Below, one piece after another: positions 39,058 to 47,722 of a stretch of 47,722 nt of DNA. This DNA comes from Campylobacterales bacterium (GTDB lineage Bacteria; Campylobacterota; Campylobacteria; Campylobacterales; Hydrogenimonadaceae). Every line of letters begins with the position of its first letter. Position 1 is the stretch's first letter. The stretch spans positions 1 through 47,722 of the forward strand of contig JALWMA010000067.1 in assembly GCA_027081015.1 (NCBI GenBank), in the 5' to 3' direction. The notes below the pieces were generated by a model. That model was not told the origin of the DNA. It ran no database searches and saw only the letters and a program-made list of their open reading frames with translations. Position numbers and translations under genes: made by a program.

Positions 39058-41373
39058 CTAAGAGTTGCGCATAAGTTGCAAAAACTCCGCCTCGCATAGA
39101 GGTCTGCTGTACAGATAGCCCTGGTAAAGAATAGACGAGTCGAGCTCTTTTAGCCTCTCTCTCTGCTCCCTCGTCTCTACCCCTTCGGCTATGACTGCAT
39201 AACCGAACTGTCTCGCGATATCCAAAATCGCTTTTACGAGTGCGATATCGTCCTCATCTTTGAGAATATCCCTTATGAACGATTTGTCTATCTTGATGGT
39301 CTCGAACCGGTATCTCTTCAGATAGGACAACGAGGAGTAGCCTGTCCCGAAATCGTCTATCATGAACTCGATACCCCTGGCCTTGAAACGCCCTATCAGC
39401 TCTTTCGCCCGCTCGCTATCTTCGATGAGCACACTCTCCGTGATCTCGAATCTAATCTTAGACGGATCGGCTCCGTTTCTGTCGACAATCTCCGAAACAC
39501 GTTCGAAAAAGCCGTTGTATCGCAGCTGTTTCGCACTTATGTTGAGACTTATGTAAGAGGGTATGTTCTCCTGTTGCGACTCCCACCTTTTGAGGCTCCG
39601 GCACACACTCTCTATAACCCATACCCCGATCTGATGTATGAGCTGCGACTCCTCGGCGACCGGAATCAACTCCGAAGGCATTATCGTCATACCGCTCGGA
39701 TGCTCCCACCTCAGAAGCGCTTCGGCCCCGACTATCTCGTTGGACGATACCGATACGATAGGCTGGAAATAGAGCTTCAGCTCGTCCCTGTCTATCGCGT
39801 GTCTGAGCTCCTTCTCCATACGGATACTCTTTTTTAGCTGCTCGTCCATGAAATCTTCATAGAAACTGGTAACCCCCCTGCCCAGCTTCTTGGCATGGTA
39901 CATCGCGATATCGGCACACCTGAGCACCTCATCGAGCGATTCGCCCCTTTTTCCGATCATCACCGCACCGATGCTGGTAGAGACATGGAGCCTATGCTTT
40001 CCTATTTCGAACTGCTCGGCAAGGGCTTTGTGAATCTTCTGGCCGACCAGAAGAGTGTGGTTGACACTCTCTGTAAGATCTTCGCTGATCATCGGAAGGA
40101 AAATAATAAACTCGTCACCGCCGAGACGGCAGACCGTGTCACTTTTGCGCAAGACCCTAAGAAGCCTTCTGGCACTCTCTTTGAGCAGTTCGTCGCCCAC
40201 ATTGTGGCCGTAGGTGTCGTTTATATGTTTGAAACGGTCCAGATCGAGGAAAAGGAGTGCCGAGTAGTGCCCCTTTCTACCGGCCTGAGCTATCTGTGAA
40301 TCGAACCTGTCACCAAGGAGCTTTCTGTTCGGAAGGGAGGTCAGTGAGTCGTGGTAGGCCAGAAACTCCGCCTTTTCGAACGCCTCGTGCTCCTGCGTCT
40401 TGTCCTCTACCGCCCCTATCGCGCCCTCGAGGTTTCCATCCGAATCGAACATCGGAGCTATCGTGGCACTCACCCAGATCTGCCTGCCGCTCAACATGCT
40501 TGTATAGGGGCCTTCGTACCTGAGTGTACGCTTTTCAAGCAGAACCTCTTTCAGGATCTCCAGCAGCTTTTTGTCTCTCATGCCGTGCAGATGCAAACCT
40601 ATAATCTGCTCTTTGGTGACGCCAAGCAGGTCAGTGAAGGCGCGGTTGCAATCGACTATCTTCAACCCCCTGTCATAACTGAATATCCCGGCCGGGGTCT
40701 GCTCCAGAACCATCCTCATTCTCTTTTGAAGCTGCGCCAACTCCGAATGCTGCCTCATCCCCTTCTGCATGACGGATCCGATCTGCCTGATGCTCATAAG
40801 CAGCAGTGCACCATAGAGCAAAACGGCTACGGATAGACCGATATGCAAAAGATCGCCCTCCACAAGAACTCTAAAAGAGAGCGGAGCCAGCAGAAGATAG
40901 ACGTATATCTCCGCTACAGGCCTGTCTATTGCGAAATTTACCGCACTCGCCGATGCGAGAAGGAGTATGAAAAATATCAGGAGCATCTGGTAGAGCGTAT
41001 CGCTCTGCGGAAAGAAGAAGAGTGCCGCGAAACTCCACAGCAGTGCCATAAGAAACGCCTCTTTCCGGAAAGAGGCATAACCCTCATCGAGGGGCTCGAG
41101 CAGGTTTCGGCAACCCTTTCGAACCTTCAGCAGTCGCAGCAGGCTCAAAGCGGCCACACAGATATACCACCCGCCTATAAGAAATGGGTTCGTAAAGGGG
41201 AGATAGAGCACGAAAATCACCGTCGCCAGTACCACTACGGCGCTCATCGTAACCGGGGCTTTTCTACAGAGCATCTCCAGCAGGTGCTCACGCAAAAAGA
41301 GGTGCAGAATCTGCTCCTGCGGCATCACCCTGTTCCAAACACTCCGTACACTCTCCCTAAATCGCTCAAACAT
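39058..41373 (-). CDS. membrane PAS-GGDEF-EAL protein (c-di-GMP turnover)
   Basis: 771 aa. N-terminal membrane region of about five helices (about 35-195), PAS domain (about 215-330, TPAGIFSYDRGLKIVDCNRA), GGDEF domain with intact CRLGGDEF (about residue 420) and EAL domain with GAEALLRWEHPSG (about 550) and DDFGTGYSSL. Both catalytic motifs are intact, so it could make or break c-di-GMP. It starts 10 bp after the reductase gene. Confidence 0.92.
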   Translation of the reverse strand: MFERFRESVRSVWNRVMPQEQILHLFLREHLLEMLCRKAPVTMSAVVVLATVIFVLYLPFTNPFLIGGWYICVAALSLLRLLKVRKGCRNLLEPLDEGYASFRKEAFLMALLWSFAALFFFPQSDTLYQMLLIFFILLLASASAVNFAIDRPVAEIYVYLLLAPLSFRVLVEGDLLHIGLSVAVLLYGALLLMSIRQIGSVMQKGMRQHSELAQLQKRMRMVLEQTPAGIFSYDRGLKIVDCNRAFTDLLGVTKEQIIGLHLHGMRDKKLLEILKEVLLEKRTLRYEGPYTSMLSGRQIWVSATIAPMFDSDGNLEGAIGAVEDKTQEHEAFEKAEFLAYHDSLTSLPNRKLLGDRFDSQIAQAGRKGHYSALLFLDLDRFKHINDTYGHNVGDELLKESARRLLRVLRKSDTVCRLGGDEFIIFLPMISEDLTESVNHTLLVGQKIHKALAEQFEIGKHRLHVSTSIGAVMIGKRGESLDEVLRCADIAMYHAKKLGRGVTSFYEDFMDEQLKKSIRMEKELRHAIDRDELKLYFQPIVSVSSNEIVGAEALLRWEHPSGMTIMPSELIPVAEESQLIHQIGVWVIESVCRSLKRWESQQENIPSYISLNISAKQLRYNGFFERVSEIVDRNGADPSKIRFEITESVLIEDSERAKELIGRFKARGIEFMIDDFGTGYSSLSYLKRYRFETIKIDKSFIRDILKDEDDIALVKAILDIARQFGYAVIAEGVETREQRERLKELDSSILYQGYLYSRPLCEAEFLQLMRNS

Positions 41374-41383
41374 TACACTCCTA

Positions 41384-42370
41384 TCACTCCGCCAGCGGCT
41401 CTTTGCACCCTTCGCGCCCCCTCATGCTCTCCATTATATGGCGGGCTATCGCATACCCGTGGTTTAGCCCCAGGGCTATGGAGCCGCCGGACTCCTGTGT
41501 TATGTCGCCCGCCACATAAAGGCCGGGAACATCCGTCATATAGTTTTCGTCATGCACGGGCCTTCCATCCTCCACGCGGATACCGGAACCCTGCAAAAAG
41601 GCGCTCGGTGTCGTCCCGCCTATCGCATAGATCACACGGTCGAAAGTCTCGGGTTCCCTCTCGGCAAAGATCACCCTGACCCTGCCGCCGTCATCTTCGA
41701 GGGCTTCGATATTCACTCCGAGATAGGGCTTGACCTCACCGTGGGCGATAGCGTTCGCTATAGCGCTCTGATTGGTGGGGTTGGCACGCCTGAAGGTTTC
41801 GCGCCTGTAGCAGATCGTCACGTCGTTCTTCTCCGCCAGGTCCACCGCATACTCCACGGCCGAATCGCCGCCGCCCACGACCAGTATCTTCTCACCCTCG
41901 CCGCATTCGTCGAGAGTGTAGTTGACCCTCTTTTTTATCGACGGGGGTATCTTGTAGTCGGGTTTGTTCGGCTTTCCCATGCGGCCTATCGTCACCACCA
42001 CATAGCGCGCCTTTACGCTTCCTCCGGGTATCATCACATCGAATATATCGCCGTTTTTGACGATTTTTTGAACCTCGGTGTGTGTACGGAGCTCGACCGA
42101 GTGGTGCGCTATGATCTCATCGAAAAAGTCCAGAGTGCTCTCTTTGGTTCCGTCGACGAAGTAGATGTTGCCGTCGAGCTCCACCTTCTGGCCCTTCCAA
42201 TCCTTGTCCACCCGCTTGTTGTCCTTGTAATATTTCCGTATCGTGGCGTTGTGGTTCTGATCTTTCTCCAAAAGAACGATATCGCGGACTCCGAGTATAT
42301 AGCTCTCCACAGCCGTGGCGATTCCCGCCGGACCCGCACCTACGATTACCAGATTGTGTATCTTCTCCAT
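41384..42370 (-). CDS. FAD/NAD(P)-binding thioredoxin-reductase-like protein
   Basis: 328 aa. FAD motif VIVGAGPAGIA near the N-terminus, NAD(P) motif VVGGGDSAVEYA in the middle, C-terminal FAD contact VPGLYVAGDITQESGGS. The redox CxxC of thioredoxin reductase is absent, so it is more like YpdA or ferredoxin-NADP reductase types. On the minus strand the 59-bp gap before it has TATAAT at about 42403-42398. The substrate is not evident. Confidence 0.82.
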   Translation of the reverse strand: MEKIHNLVIVGAGPAGIATAVESYILGVRDIVLLEKDQNHNATIRKYYKDNKRVDKDWKGQKVELDGNIYFVDGTKESTLDFFDEIIAHHSVELRTHTEVQKIVKNGDIFDVMIPGGSVKARYVVVTIGRMGKPNKPDYKIPPSIKKRVNYTLDECGEGEKILVVGGGDSAVEYAVDLAEKNDVTICYRRETFRRANPTNQSAIANAIAHGEVKPYLGVNIEALEDDGGRVRVIFAEREPETFDRVIYAIGGTTPSAFLQGSGIRVEDGRPVHDENYMTDVPGLYVAGDITQESGGSIALGLNHGYAIARHIMESMRGREGCKEPLAE

Positions 42371-42429
42371 CTCGATCTCCGTTTGAAATATTTGTATCGA
42401 TTATACTAAAAGCGGCAGGAAAAAGAAAA

Positions 42430-44664
42430 TCAGAGCTCCACTACCGTCGCCCCGAAGCCCCCCATATGCTGCGGCGCATCGTGGAAAGATTTCACACTCG
42501 GGTGCCCTTTTAGAAACGTCCTTACCGCGTGGGCCAGCTTCCCGGTGCCTATACCGTGATATATCAGAACCTCGTCGAAGCCCGCGAGGAGGGCGTCGGA
42601 GATGAAGCTGTCGAGCCTCTCTATCGCCTCCTCGGCCCTCAGCCCGTGAAGATCGAGCTTGACTCCGGCCGTCGCTACGCTCCTCTCGAGCGACACACTG
42701 CTCTTCGGTTTCGGGGCCGGCGGCGGGTTGCCCGATCTCTTCAGCTCCGCGACCGGAACGCGCAGTTTTATCCCTTCCGCGTCGATAGTCGCCTCACGAC
42801 CCCTGATAGAGATGATCACCCCCCTGCTCTTTCGGTACTTCACCCTGTCGCCTATCTCGAACCTCTCCACCCTCTTTTTCGGCTCGATCTTCGCCCTCTG
42901 CACACTCTTGTGCGCACGGTTGAGCTGACGGTGGATCGCCCTCTCGTCCTTGAGCTTCAGCGCCTCCCTGGCCTCCCTCACCGCCTCTTCGTATATCTTC
43001 TCGAGCTCGCGCTTCTTCGCCCTCAGTTCCGACTCCATCGAGTCGTTCAACTCTCTGTAACGCTCTTTTTGGCGCTCGAGCTCCCCTATCTTTCGCTCCA
43101 GCTCCTCTCTCTTTTTGCGCAGCTCCCTCTCCAGGGTGCTCGAGCGCTCTATAAGTTCGTTGAGCCTCTCTTTATCCTCTCCATACTCTACCTTCGCCAG
43201 CTTCACTATATTTTTCGGCACCCCGTACCTCTCGGCCGTCTCGAAAGCGTAACTCTTTCCGATGATACCCTGCAAAAAGGTGTAGGTAGGCACCCTGTTC
43301 TTCTCGTCGTAAACGGCGGCGGCGAGCTCCACACGCTCATCGCCGGCCATCATCGCCGCGAGCCGTTTATGGTGGGTCGTAACCACTATCTTGATCCTGC
43401 GCCTTATCAGCTCCTCTATCATCACCTTGAAGAGGCTGGCCGCTTCGTCGCTGTCGGTTCCTAGCTCTATCTCGTCGACCCCTACAAGCACGTCGTTTTG
43501 GCCGAAAAGGCGTGAAAACTGGCGCATACGGCCGGCAAAGGTCGATATGTCGTTTTTTACGCTCTGCGGATCCTCTATTATCGCCTCGATCCGGCGGAAA
43601 CCGCCTATTCTGCTCCTGTGGCGGTCGCACCTCATCGGAAGCAGATGCTTCGCCAGCCAGGCCGATGCGAGGATAGACTTTAGAAGCATCGTCTTTCCAC
43701 CGGCGTTGACGCCGGTGATCATCAGAACCGGTTTGTCGAAATCTATGCTCACCGGCTTCGGATGAGAGAGCGCGGGGTGGACGAAATCTTTGAGGATTAT
43801 CGAATCGGAGCGGTCGGGGAGCATAAAGACCAGATCCTCCATGCGGGCCATCTCGACCCTAGCCTGGTAGTGGTCGAAGCGGTCGAAGGCTCGGTCTATA
43901 AAGCGGAAAAACTTCACCCATCCGGCCATTACGGCCCCCGTCTTTTTCGCTATTTCATAATAGAGCTCTTCGAGCCTGCCGGCGATACCGGACTCCTTCT
44001 CCTTTAGTTTATGGACCGCCTCCGGCAGCACATAGAAATAGCCCGCCGATGTCCGGCCGATTATGCTCCCCTTCAGGACATGGCTGAAGCCGCCCCTTAG
44101 AAGCAGGGCCTCCTCATCGTTGATGTAGTGGACCTGTCTGTCGACCAGATATGGAGCGATCTTCGAGCCGCCGAGCAGTCTCGTAAGAGTCTGCCTTATC
44201 GCCTCCTTGTTCTGCTTCAGGGCGCTGTTTAGCGATGCCAGGCGCTCGTCTACACTCTCAAGAAGGTTCCCTTTCTCGTCGAACATCGCCTCTATAGCGG
44301 CTATTTCGTCGGGAATCTCGATACTCTCCAGCCACTCTCCAACCTCCCCCTCGATCTTGAGGCTTTTGAGGTAGATGAAGTATCGTACTATCTTGACCGC
44401 CTCGAAAATCTCCTTCAGCGCGGGCACCCCCTGTTTGCTCAGACGCATCCAGAGGTCGTCGAGCCTCCCCACCTTAGGCGGCGCCTTGAACTCGACACTT
44501 TCGAGAGCCTTCACAAACCTGTAGTGCAGACCCCTATCGCCCTCCATATAGAGCGGTTTCGGCCTTGCGAAGAGCTCCCTCAGGCGCCCCACATACTCAT
44601 CGAGGTCAAGCTGCTTGACGATCTTCGACTCATCCGCTCTCTTCTGCGAAAGCTCCCGCTCCAC
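42430..44664 (-). CDS. mutS2: MutS2 endonuclease/ATPase
   Basis: 744 aa from GTG at 44664, sharing one base with the murC stop (TAGTG); a longer reading into murC was rejected. Walker A ITGVNAGGKTMLLKS (about 318-325), Walker B LVGVDEIELGTDSDEAASL, long coiled coil (about 480-590), and a C-terminal Smr nuclease domain (LDLHGLRAEEAIERL and IYHGIGTGKL). The N-terminal mismatch-recognition domain of MutS is lacking. MutS2 suppresses recombination or rescues collided ribosomes, depending on species. Confidence 0.93.
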   Translation of the reverse strand: MERELSQKRADESKIVKQLDLDEYVGRLRELFARPKPLYMEGDRGLHYRFVKALESVEFKAPPKVGRLDDLWMRLSKQGVPALKEIFEAVKIVRYFIYLKSLKIEGEVGEWLESIEIPDEIAAIEAMFDEKGNLLESVDERLASLNSALKQNKEAIRQTLTRLLGGSKIAPYLVDRQVHYINDEEALLLRGGFSHVLKGSIIGRTSAGYFYVLPEAVHKLKEKESGIAGRLEELYYEIAKKTGAVMAGWVKFFRFIDRAFDRFDHYQARVEMARMEDLVFMLPDRSDSIILKDFVHPALSHPKPVSIDFDKPVLMITGVNAGGKTMLLKSILASAWLAKHLLPMRCDRHRSRIGGFRRIEAIIEDPQSVKNDISTFAGRMRQFSRLFGQNDVLVGVDEIELGTDSDEAASLFKVMIEELIRRRIKIVVTTHHKRLAAMMAGDERVELAAAVYDEKNRVPTYTFLQGIIGKSYAFETAERYGVPKNIVKLAKVEYGEDKERLNELIERSSTLERELRKKREELERKIGELERQKERYRELNDSMESELRAKKRELEKIYEEAVREAREALKLKDERAIHRQLNRAHKSVQRAKIEPKKRVERFEIGDRVKYRKSRGVIISIRGREATIDAEGIKLRVPVAELKRSGNPPPAPKPKSSVSLERSVATAGVKLDLHGLRAEEAIERLDSFISDALLAGFDEVLIYHGIGTGKLAHAVRTFLKGHPSVKSFHDAPQHMGGFGATVVEL

Positions 44665-45980
44665 TACTTCAGCCCCCTGATCTGGTATGTAATGTCGCCC
44701 GCCCCGAACGCCACCACGAGCCCGTCGTCGAAACTTCTGATCGCATCGCCGTGCCTGTCGACGACCTTTACGCTCCCCTCCTCTCTCGTTACGCGCTCGG
44801 CCATGATCGGGTCGTAACCGCCGAACGCTCCGCGCAGATCGATAGGAATCTCCACTTCGCCGGCGGCCCATATGGGGAGAATAACCAGTTCGTCCACACC
44901 CTCGAAGGAGTCGACGAATCCCTGCAGGTTATCGATCGTACGGCTATATTTATGCGGCTGCCAGATAGCCCTGATTTTTGAAAAACCGAGCATATCTGCA
45001 TAGGTTTCGAGGGCCATCATCGTCGCTTTTATCTCGGTCGGATGGTGCCCGTAGTCGTCTATCACGACAAATCCCGGCCTCTTCTCTATTATGTCGAAGC
45101 GCTTCTTTATTCCCCTGTAGTTTCTAAGGTTCTCCCTTGTCTCCTCGATATCGATGCCGGCACTCGATGCCGCAAGTATCGCGAGGGAGGCGTCAAGCGC
45201 TATATGCTCCCCGATTCCGAAGACTTCGAAGCGGCCCATATCGGCCAGCCTGAAACTGGTAAACGGCTCGCCGTCCACGAGCCTGTACTCGACCTCACCG
45301 ATCTGACGGCTCGGGTAGAGCCTGACCGCATCGAGCTCGAGCTTAGACAAAAATGGGTCTTCACCGTTTACCACTCTTATCTCGGCCAGGCGCAGAAACT
45401 CTTCGTAGGCCGCATGGAAGCGCTCGAGATCGTAGTCGTAATACTCCATATGCTCCGGCTCCACATTTGTAACGACAGCCAGATACGGGTTGCAGTTCAG
45501 GAAGCTCGCATCGCTCTCGTCCGCTTCGAAGACCACCTCCTCGCTCTCACGGGTGCGGACGTTGGAGCTGAAAGCCTTCGAGATGGCGCCTATGACGGCG
45601 TTGCTCCGCGGCATCAGCTCCGCCAGCATCGCCGAAGTGGTGCTCTTGCCGTGCGCCCCGCCCACCGCGTAGACCCTCTTGTCGCGAAGGATGAACTTCA
45701 GCGCCTCTTTCCTCGCATAGAGAGGCAGACCCATCTCTTTTGCGCGGATATACTCCGGGTTGTTCTTTCTTACCGCCGCGGAGTGTATGACCATATCGGC
45801 ACCCTCCACCGCGTCGCCGTGGTGCGGAATCGTTATCTTCGCCCCGAATTTCAGCGCCAGTTCGTCGGTAATTTCACTCTGGCGCAGATCCGACCCGCTG
45901 ACCGTATGGCCCTCCCCGGCCATGAATTTGGCGAGGGCCGATATGCCTATGCCTCCTATACCTATGAAATGGATTCTCAC
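44664..45980 (-). CDS. murC: UDP-N-acetylmuramate-L-alanine ligase
   Basis: 438 aa from GTG at 45980 (4-bp overlap GTGA with the upstream gene). Mur ligase motifs: HFIGIGGIGISALAKFM at the N-terminus, P-loop VGGAHGKSTTSAML (about 105-118), EADESDASFL and DDYGHHPTEIKATM. It adds L-Ala to UDP-MurNAc in peptidoglycan synthesis (cytoplasm). Complete and ordinary. Confidence 0.96.
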   Translation of the reverse strand: MRIHFIGIGGIGISALAKFMAGEGHTVSGSDLRQSEITDELALKFGAKITIPHHGDAVEGADMVIHSAAVRKNNPEYIRAKEMGLPLYARKEALKFILRDKRVYAVGGAHGKSTTSAMLAELMPRSNAVIGAISKAFSSNVRTRESEEVVFEADESDASFLNCNPYLAVVTNVEPEHMEYYDYDLERFHAAYEEFLRLAEIRVVNGEDPFLSKLELDAVRLYPSRQIGEVEYRLVDGEPFTSFRLADMGRFEVFGIGEHIALDASLAILAASSAGIDIEETRENLRNYRGIKKRFDIIEKRPGFVVIDDYGHHPTEIKATMMALETYADMLGFSKIRAIWQPHKYSRTIDNLQGFVDSFEGVDELVILPIWAAGEVEIPIDLRGAFGGYDPIMAERVTREEGSVKVVDRHGDAIRSFDDGLVVAFGAGDITYQIRGLK

Positions 45981-46558
45981 TTCTTCAGCGTCTCCAGCTC
46001 TTTGAGCGCCTCTTCAAGCACTCCCGCCTTCTCTTTCATGAACCCATCCACCGAAGGTTTGAAGTTCGTAAGAAAGAAGCCGTACTTTTCACTCTCGTTC
46101 GGGTTTTCCACATCCACCAGCTCATCTATGAAGTCGTCGAAAGGCATCTTCGAAGCGGCGGCGGCGATATGGGGCATCATCGCTTCGCTTATAGTCTCGT
46201 CGCCGGCGGTGTGGTGGATGATGAGAAATATCTCTTTGGCCCCCTTGAAGTCGTTTTCGCTGTAGCGCTCTATGCCGTGCTCGTATATCCCCCTGACCGT
46301 GAATAGATCGCTTCGATCCGACAGGTCGAAGAGGGAGTTGGCCGCCAGCTTGTCGGCAAGGCGGTCGAAAACGGTCTGGAGTATCTCGGTGTATATTCGA
46401 TTCAGCCTCTCCGCCGGCAGGTCCAGCATAACCGCTGTATCGAGAACCTCGTACATTCCGGCCACATCTTTCGCTTTTACGGCCGCCTCTTCCCGCTGCC
46501 CCAGATCGAGCATGAACTGCGGGTTGTTTTTCAGATCTTCGAATTCACTCTTTTGCAT
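45977..46558 (-). CDS. conserved hypothetical protein (193 aa)
   Basis: Mostly helical, no signal or membrane segment, no Cys. ATG follows a weak ribosome site; the stop overlaps the murC start by 4 bp. The sequence (VDVENPNESEKYGFFLTNFK, ETISEAMMPHIAAAASKMP) looks like a small conserved protein restricted to Campylobacterota; I do not know a function. Its 3' coupling suggests coexpression with murC and mutS2. Confidence 0.75.
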   Translation of the reverse strand: MQKSEFEDLKNNPQFMLDLGQREEAAVKAKDVAGMYEVLDTAVMLDLPAERLNRIYTEILQTVFDRLADKLAANSLFDLSDRSDLFTVRGIYEHGIERYSENDFKGAKEIFLIIHHTAGDETISEAMMPHIAAAASKMPFDDFIDELVDVENPNESEKYGFFLTNFKPSVDGFMKEKAGVLEEALKELETLKK

Positions 46559-46591
46559 TTTTGTTCCTGTTGTATAGTTTATAGTTTCATT

Positions 46592-46807
46592 TATGTTATA
46601 CGGATTCCGGGCAAAGCCCGCAATCCGGCAGGGCCTGGCCGGCCCTACAACCCCCTAAAGCTTCGAAATCCAAGATTTCGAGACGGCGTTTAGCTCACCA
46701 AACGCCGGTATGTTATACGGACTCCGGGCAAAGCCCGCAATCCGGCAGGGCCTGGCCGGCCCTACAACCCCCTAAAGCTTCGAAATCCAAGATTTCGAGA
46801 CGGCGTT
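46592..46807. repeat. two tandem 99-bp repeats with internal palindromes
   Basis: Copies at 46592-46690 and 46709-46807, period 117 bp, differing at one position (ATTCC/ACTCC near 46604/46721). Each contains GGGC-aaa-GCCC, a GC-rich palindrome (GGGCCTGGCCGGCCC) and TCGAAATCcaaGATTTCGA; the 18-bp spacer plus flanks also form GGCGTTT/AAACGCC. The second copy ends on the stop codon of the aminotransferase gene. This is a repeated-extragenic-palindrome-like element filling the 247 bp between the genes. Confidence 0.85.
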
Positions 46808-47722
46808 ACGCCTCCATATCTTCGAGAGAGGCCTTTATCCGCTTCAGGGCCTCTATCGTTCCGGGGGCCTCTTCGACCAGCGCTATCCTTACGTACCCCT
46901 GGCCCGCACCTTCGCGCCCCAGAAAGCTTCCGGGCAGCACCTTGACATTGTAGCGCGCATAGAGTCTCTTTGTAAACTCCAGTTCGTCGCCCACTTCGAG
47001 CCATATGTAAAAGGTGGCTTCGGGGACCTCTATACCGAGTATCTCCTTCGCGATCCCGAAGTTCTCCCTATACTTTTCGCGAAAACCGATCACATGCTCC
47101 TCGTCGCTCCATGCGGCGGCCGCGGCGGCCTGAAGCGGCAGCGGAGAGGCGCACCCCACATATGTGCGGTAGCGCATGTATCGTCTCAAAATCTCGTCGT
47201 CGCCGGCTATGAAACCGCTTCTCAGCCCCGGGGCACTCGAACGCTTGGAGACCGAGTTTATCGCAAGTACGTTTCTGAAACCGGGGTTGTCCGCCTCTAT
47301 GGAGGCCTGAAGTATCGACGGCGGCGGCTCGGAGGTGTATATCTCGCTGTAACACTCGTCGTTCAGGAGCACGAAGTCGTGCTTCAGAGCCAGCCTCACC
47401 CACTCCTTCATACCCTCTTTGTCCATAACCGAAGCGGTCGGATTGTTCGGAAAGTTAAGAATCACAAGGTCGCAGTCCGCAAGCTCGCTCTCGTCGACTT
47501 TCGGCAAAAAGCCGCTCTCTTTGAGCAGATCCAGATGCAGCACCGTCGCCCCCGAAGCTACGGCCGCACCCTCGTATATCTGGTAAAAGGGGTTCGTGAA
47601 GGCCATCTTAGGATCATCTTTTTCGGCAAGCAGAAACTGGGGAAAGTTGAAAAGAAGCTCCCTCGTTCCGAATGTCGGAATTATCTGCGAATCGTCCAGC
47701 TCTATATGAAAGCGCCTCTTTA
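46806..47722 (-). CDS. PLP-dependent aminotransferase (partial, N-terminus outside window)
   Basis: The 305 C-terminal codons are present; the gene continues past base 47722. Class I/II fold: NFPNNPTASVMDKEGM, LLNDECYSEIY, and the PLP lysine in NSVSKRSSAPGLRSGFI. The overall pattern resembles the succinyl-diaminopimelate aminotransferase (DapC-like) group of this phylum, but class I aminotransferases are hard to separate by eye. Its stop lies inside the second 99-bp repeat. Confidence 0.85.
   Translation of the reverse strand, partial: KRRFHIELDDSQIIPTFGTRELLFNFPQFLLAEKDDPKMAFTNPFYQIYEGAAVASGATVLHLDLLKESGFLPKVDESELADCDLVILNFPNNPTASVMDKEGMKEWVRLALKHDFVLLNDECYSEIYTSEPPPSILQASIEADNPGFRNVLAINSVSKRSSAPGLRSGFIAGDDEILRRYMRYRTYVGCASPLPLQAAAAAAWSDEEHVIGFREKYRENFGIAKEILGIEVPEATFYIWLEVGDELEFTKRLYARYNVKVLPGSFLGREGAGQGYVRIALVEEAPGTIEALKRIKASLEDMEA

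Noticed and set aside
44665-44871. Extension of mutS2 into murC
   Set aside because: The reading is an Arg-rich shadow of murC; the GTG at 44664 overlaps the murC stop as in the other tight junctions here.
46592-46807. CRISPR array
   Set aside because: Only two 99-bp units with an 18-bp spacer and internal palindromes; no cas genes nearby.
1-47722. tRNA, rRNA, insertion sequences or prophage genes
   Set aside because: I saw no cloverleaf, rRNA core sequence, transposase or integrase on either strand.

Overview
The window (about 50% GC, densely coded, many 1-11 bp gene overlaps) looks like the chromosome of a denitrifying member of the Campylobacterota, probably a vent-type chemolithotroph of the Hydrogenimonas/Nitratifractor kind. 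The phylum call rests on the nap gene order (napA-G-H-B-F-L-D, with NapL and without NapC) and on a divergent cNOR/cytochrome cd1 cluster. The genus is a guess.

Layout. 1-917: tail of a DUF59 gene, a small membrane protein and a DUF1858/DUF2249-like protein. 1145-3379: a nine-haem c-type cytochrome lipoprotein. 3459-6823: outer-membrane barrel, PBP-like protein and sensor kinase, facing a response regulator (6807-7475, minus). That regulator appears to be the last gene of a minus-strand operon (10143 down to 6807): 24-residue membrane peptide, hemerythrin, DUF2249, 12-TM haem-copper-like protein, FmdE-like protein, regulator. 10403-13811: anaerobic ribonucleotide reductase with a structured leader; its glycyl-radical segment is a separate 51-codon gene. 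13844-16745 (minus): fused siroheme decarboxylase, PAS kinase, response regulator. 16876-17821: precorrin-2 dehydrogenase and a small membrane protein. 17792-20125 (minus): SDR, di-haem peroxidase, thioredoxin-like protein, behind two 20-bp direct repeats. 20295-30209 (minus): orf110, norC, norB, a 58-residue membrane protein, nirS, nirC, nirF, nirJ, nirE, a second SDR and an AraC-type regulator. 30391-31722: two small membrane proteins and a CRP/FNR-family regulator. 32130-39039: napAGHBFLD. 39058-47722 (minus): GGDEF/EAL protein, flavin reductase, mutS2, murC, a conserved protein, two 99-bp repeats and a PLP aminotransferase cut by the window end.

How it fits together. The window encodes nitrate to nitrite (Nap), nitrite to NO (NirS) and NO to N2O (NorCB), plus most of haem d1 synthesis (NirE, precorrin-2 dehydrogenase, fused siroheme decarboxylase, NirJ, NirF, NirC); no nos genes are present. 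I found five FNR-type palindromes (TTGAY-N4-RTCAA): between the hemerythrin operon and nrdD, between the siroheme decarboxylase and precorrin-2 dehydrogenase, before the nor operon, before the 123-residue membrane protein, and before napA. In each case a -10-like hexamer lies where the box would be centred near -41.5. The CRP/FNR protein at 31084 carries the E..SR recognition-helix residues that read TTGAT but has no Fe-S cysteine cluster, so it is the natural candidate for an NO- or redox-responsive master regulator.

Most unusual points: the split class III ribonucleotide reductase; the divergent FNR promoter whose rightward transcript would begin at the base of a 15-bp terminator hairpin; a cytochrome cd1 that lacks one of the two active-site histidines; the AraC-type direct repeats with a 22-bp period; and several very small membrane proteins (24, 58 and 62 residues) embedded in the NO-related transcription units.
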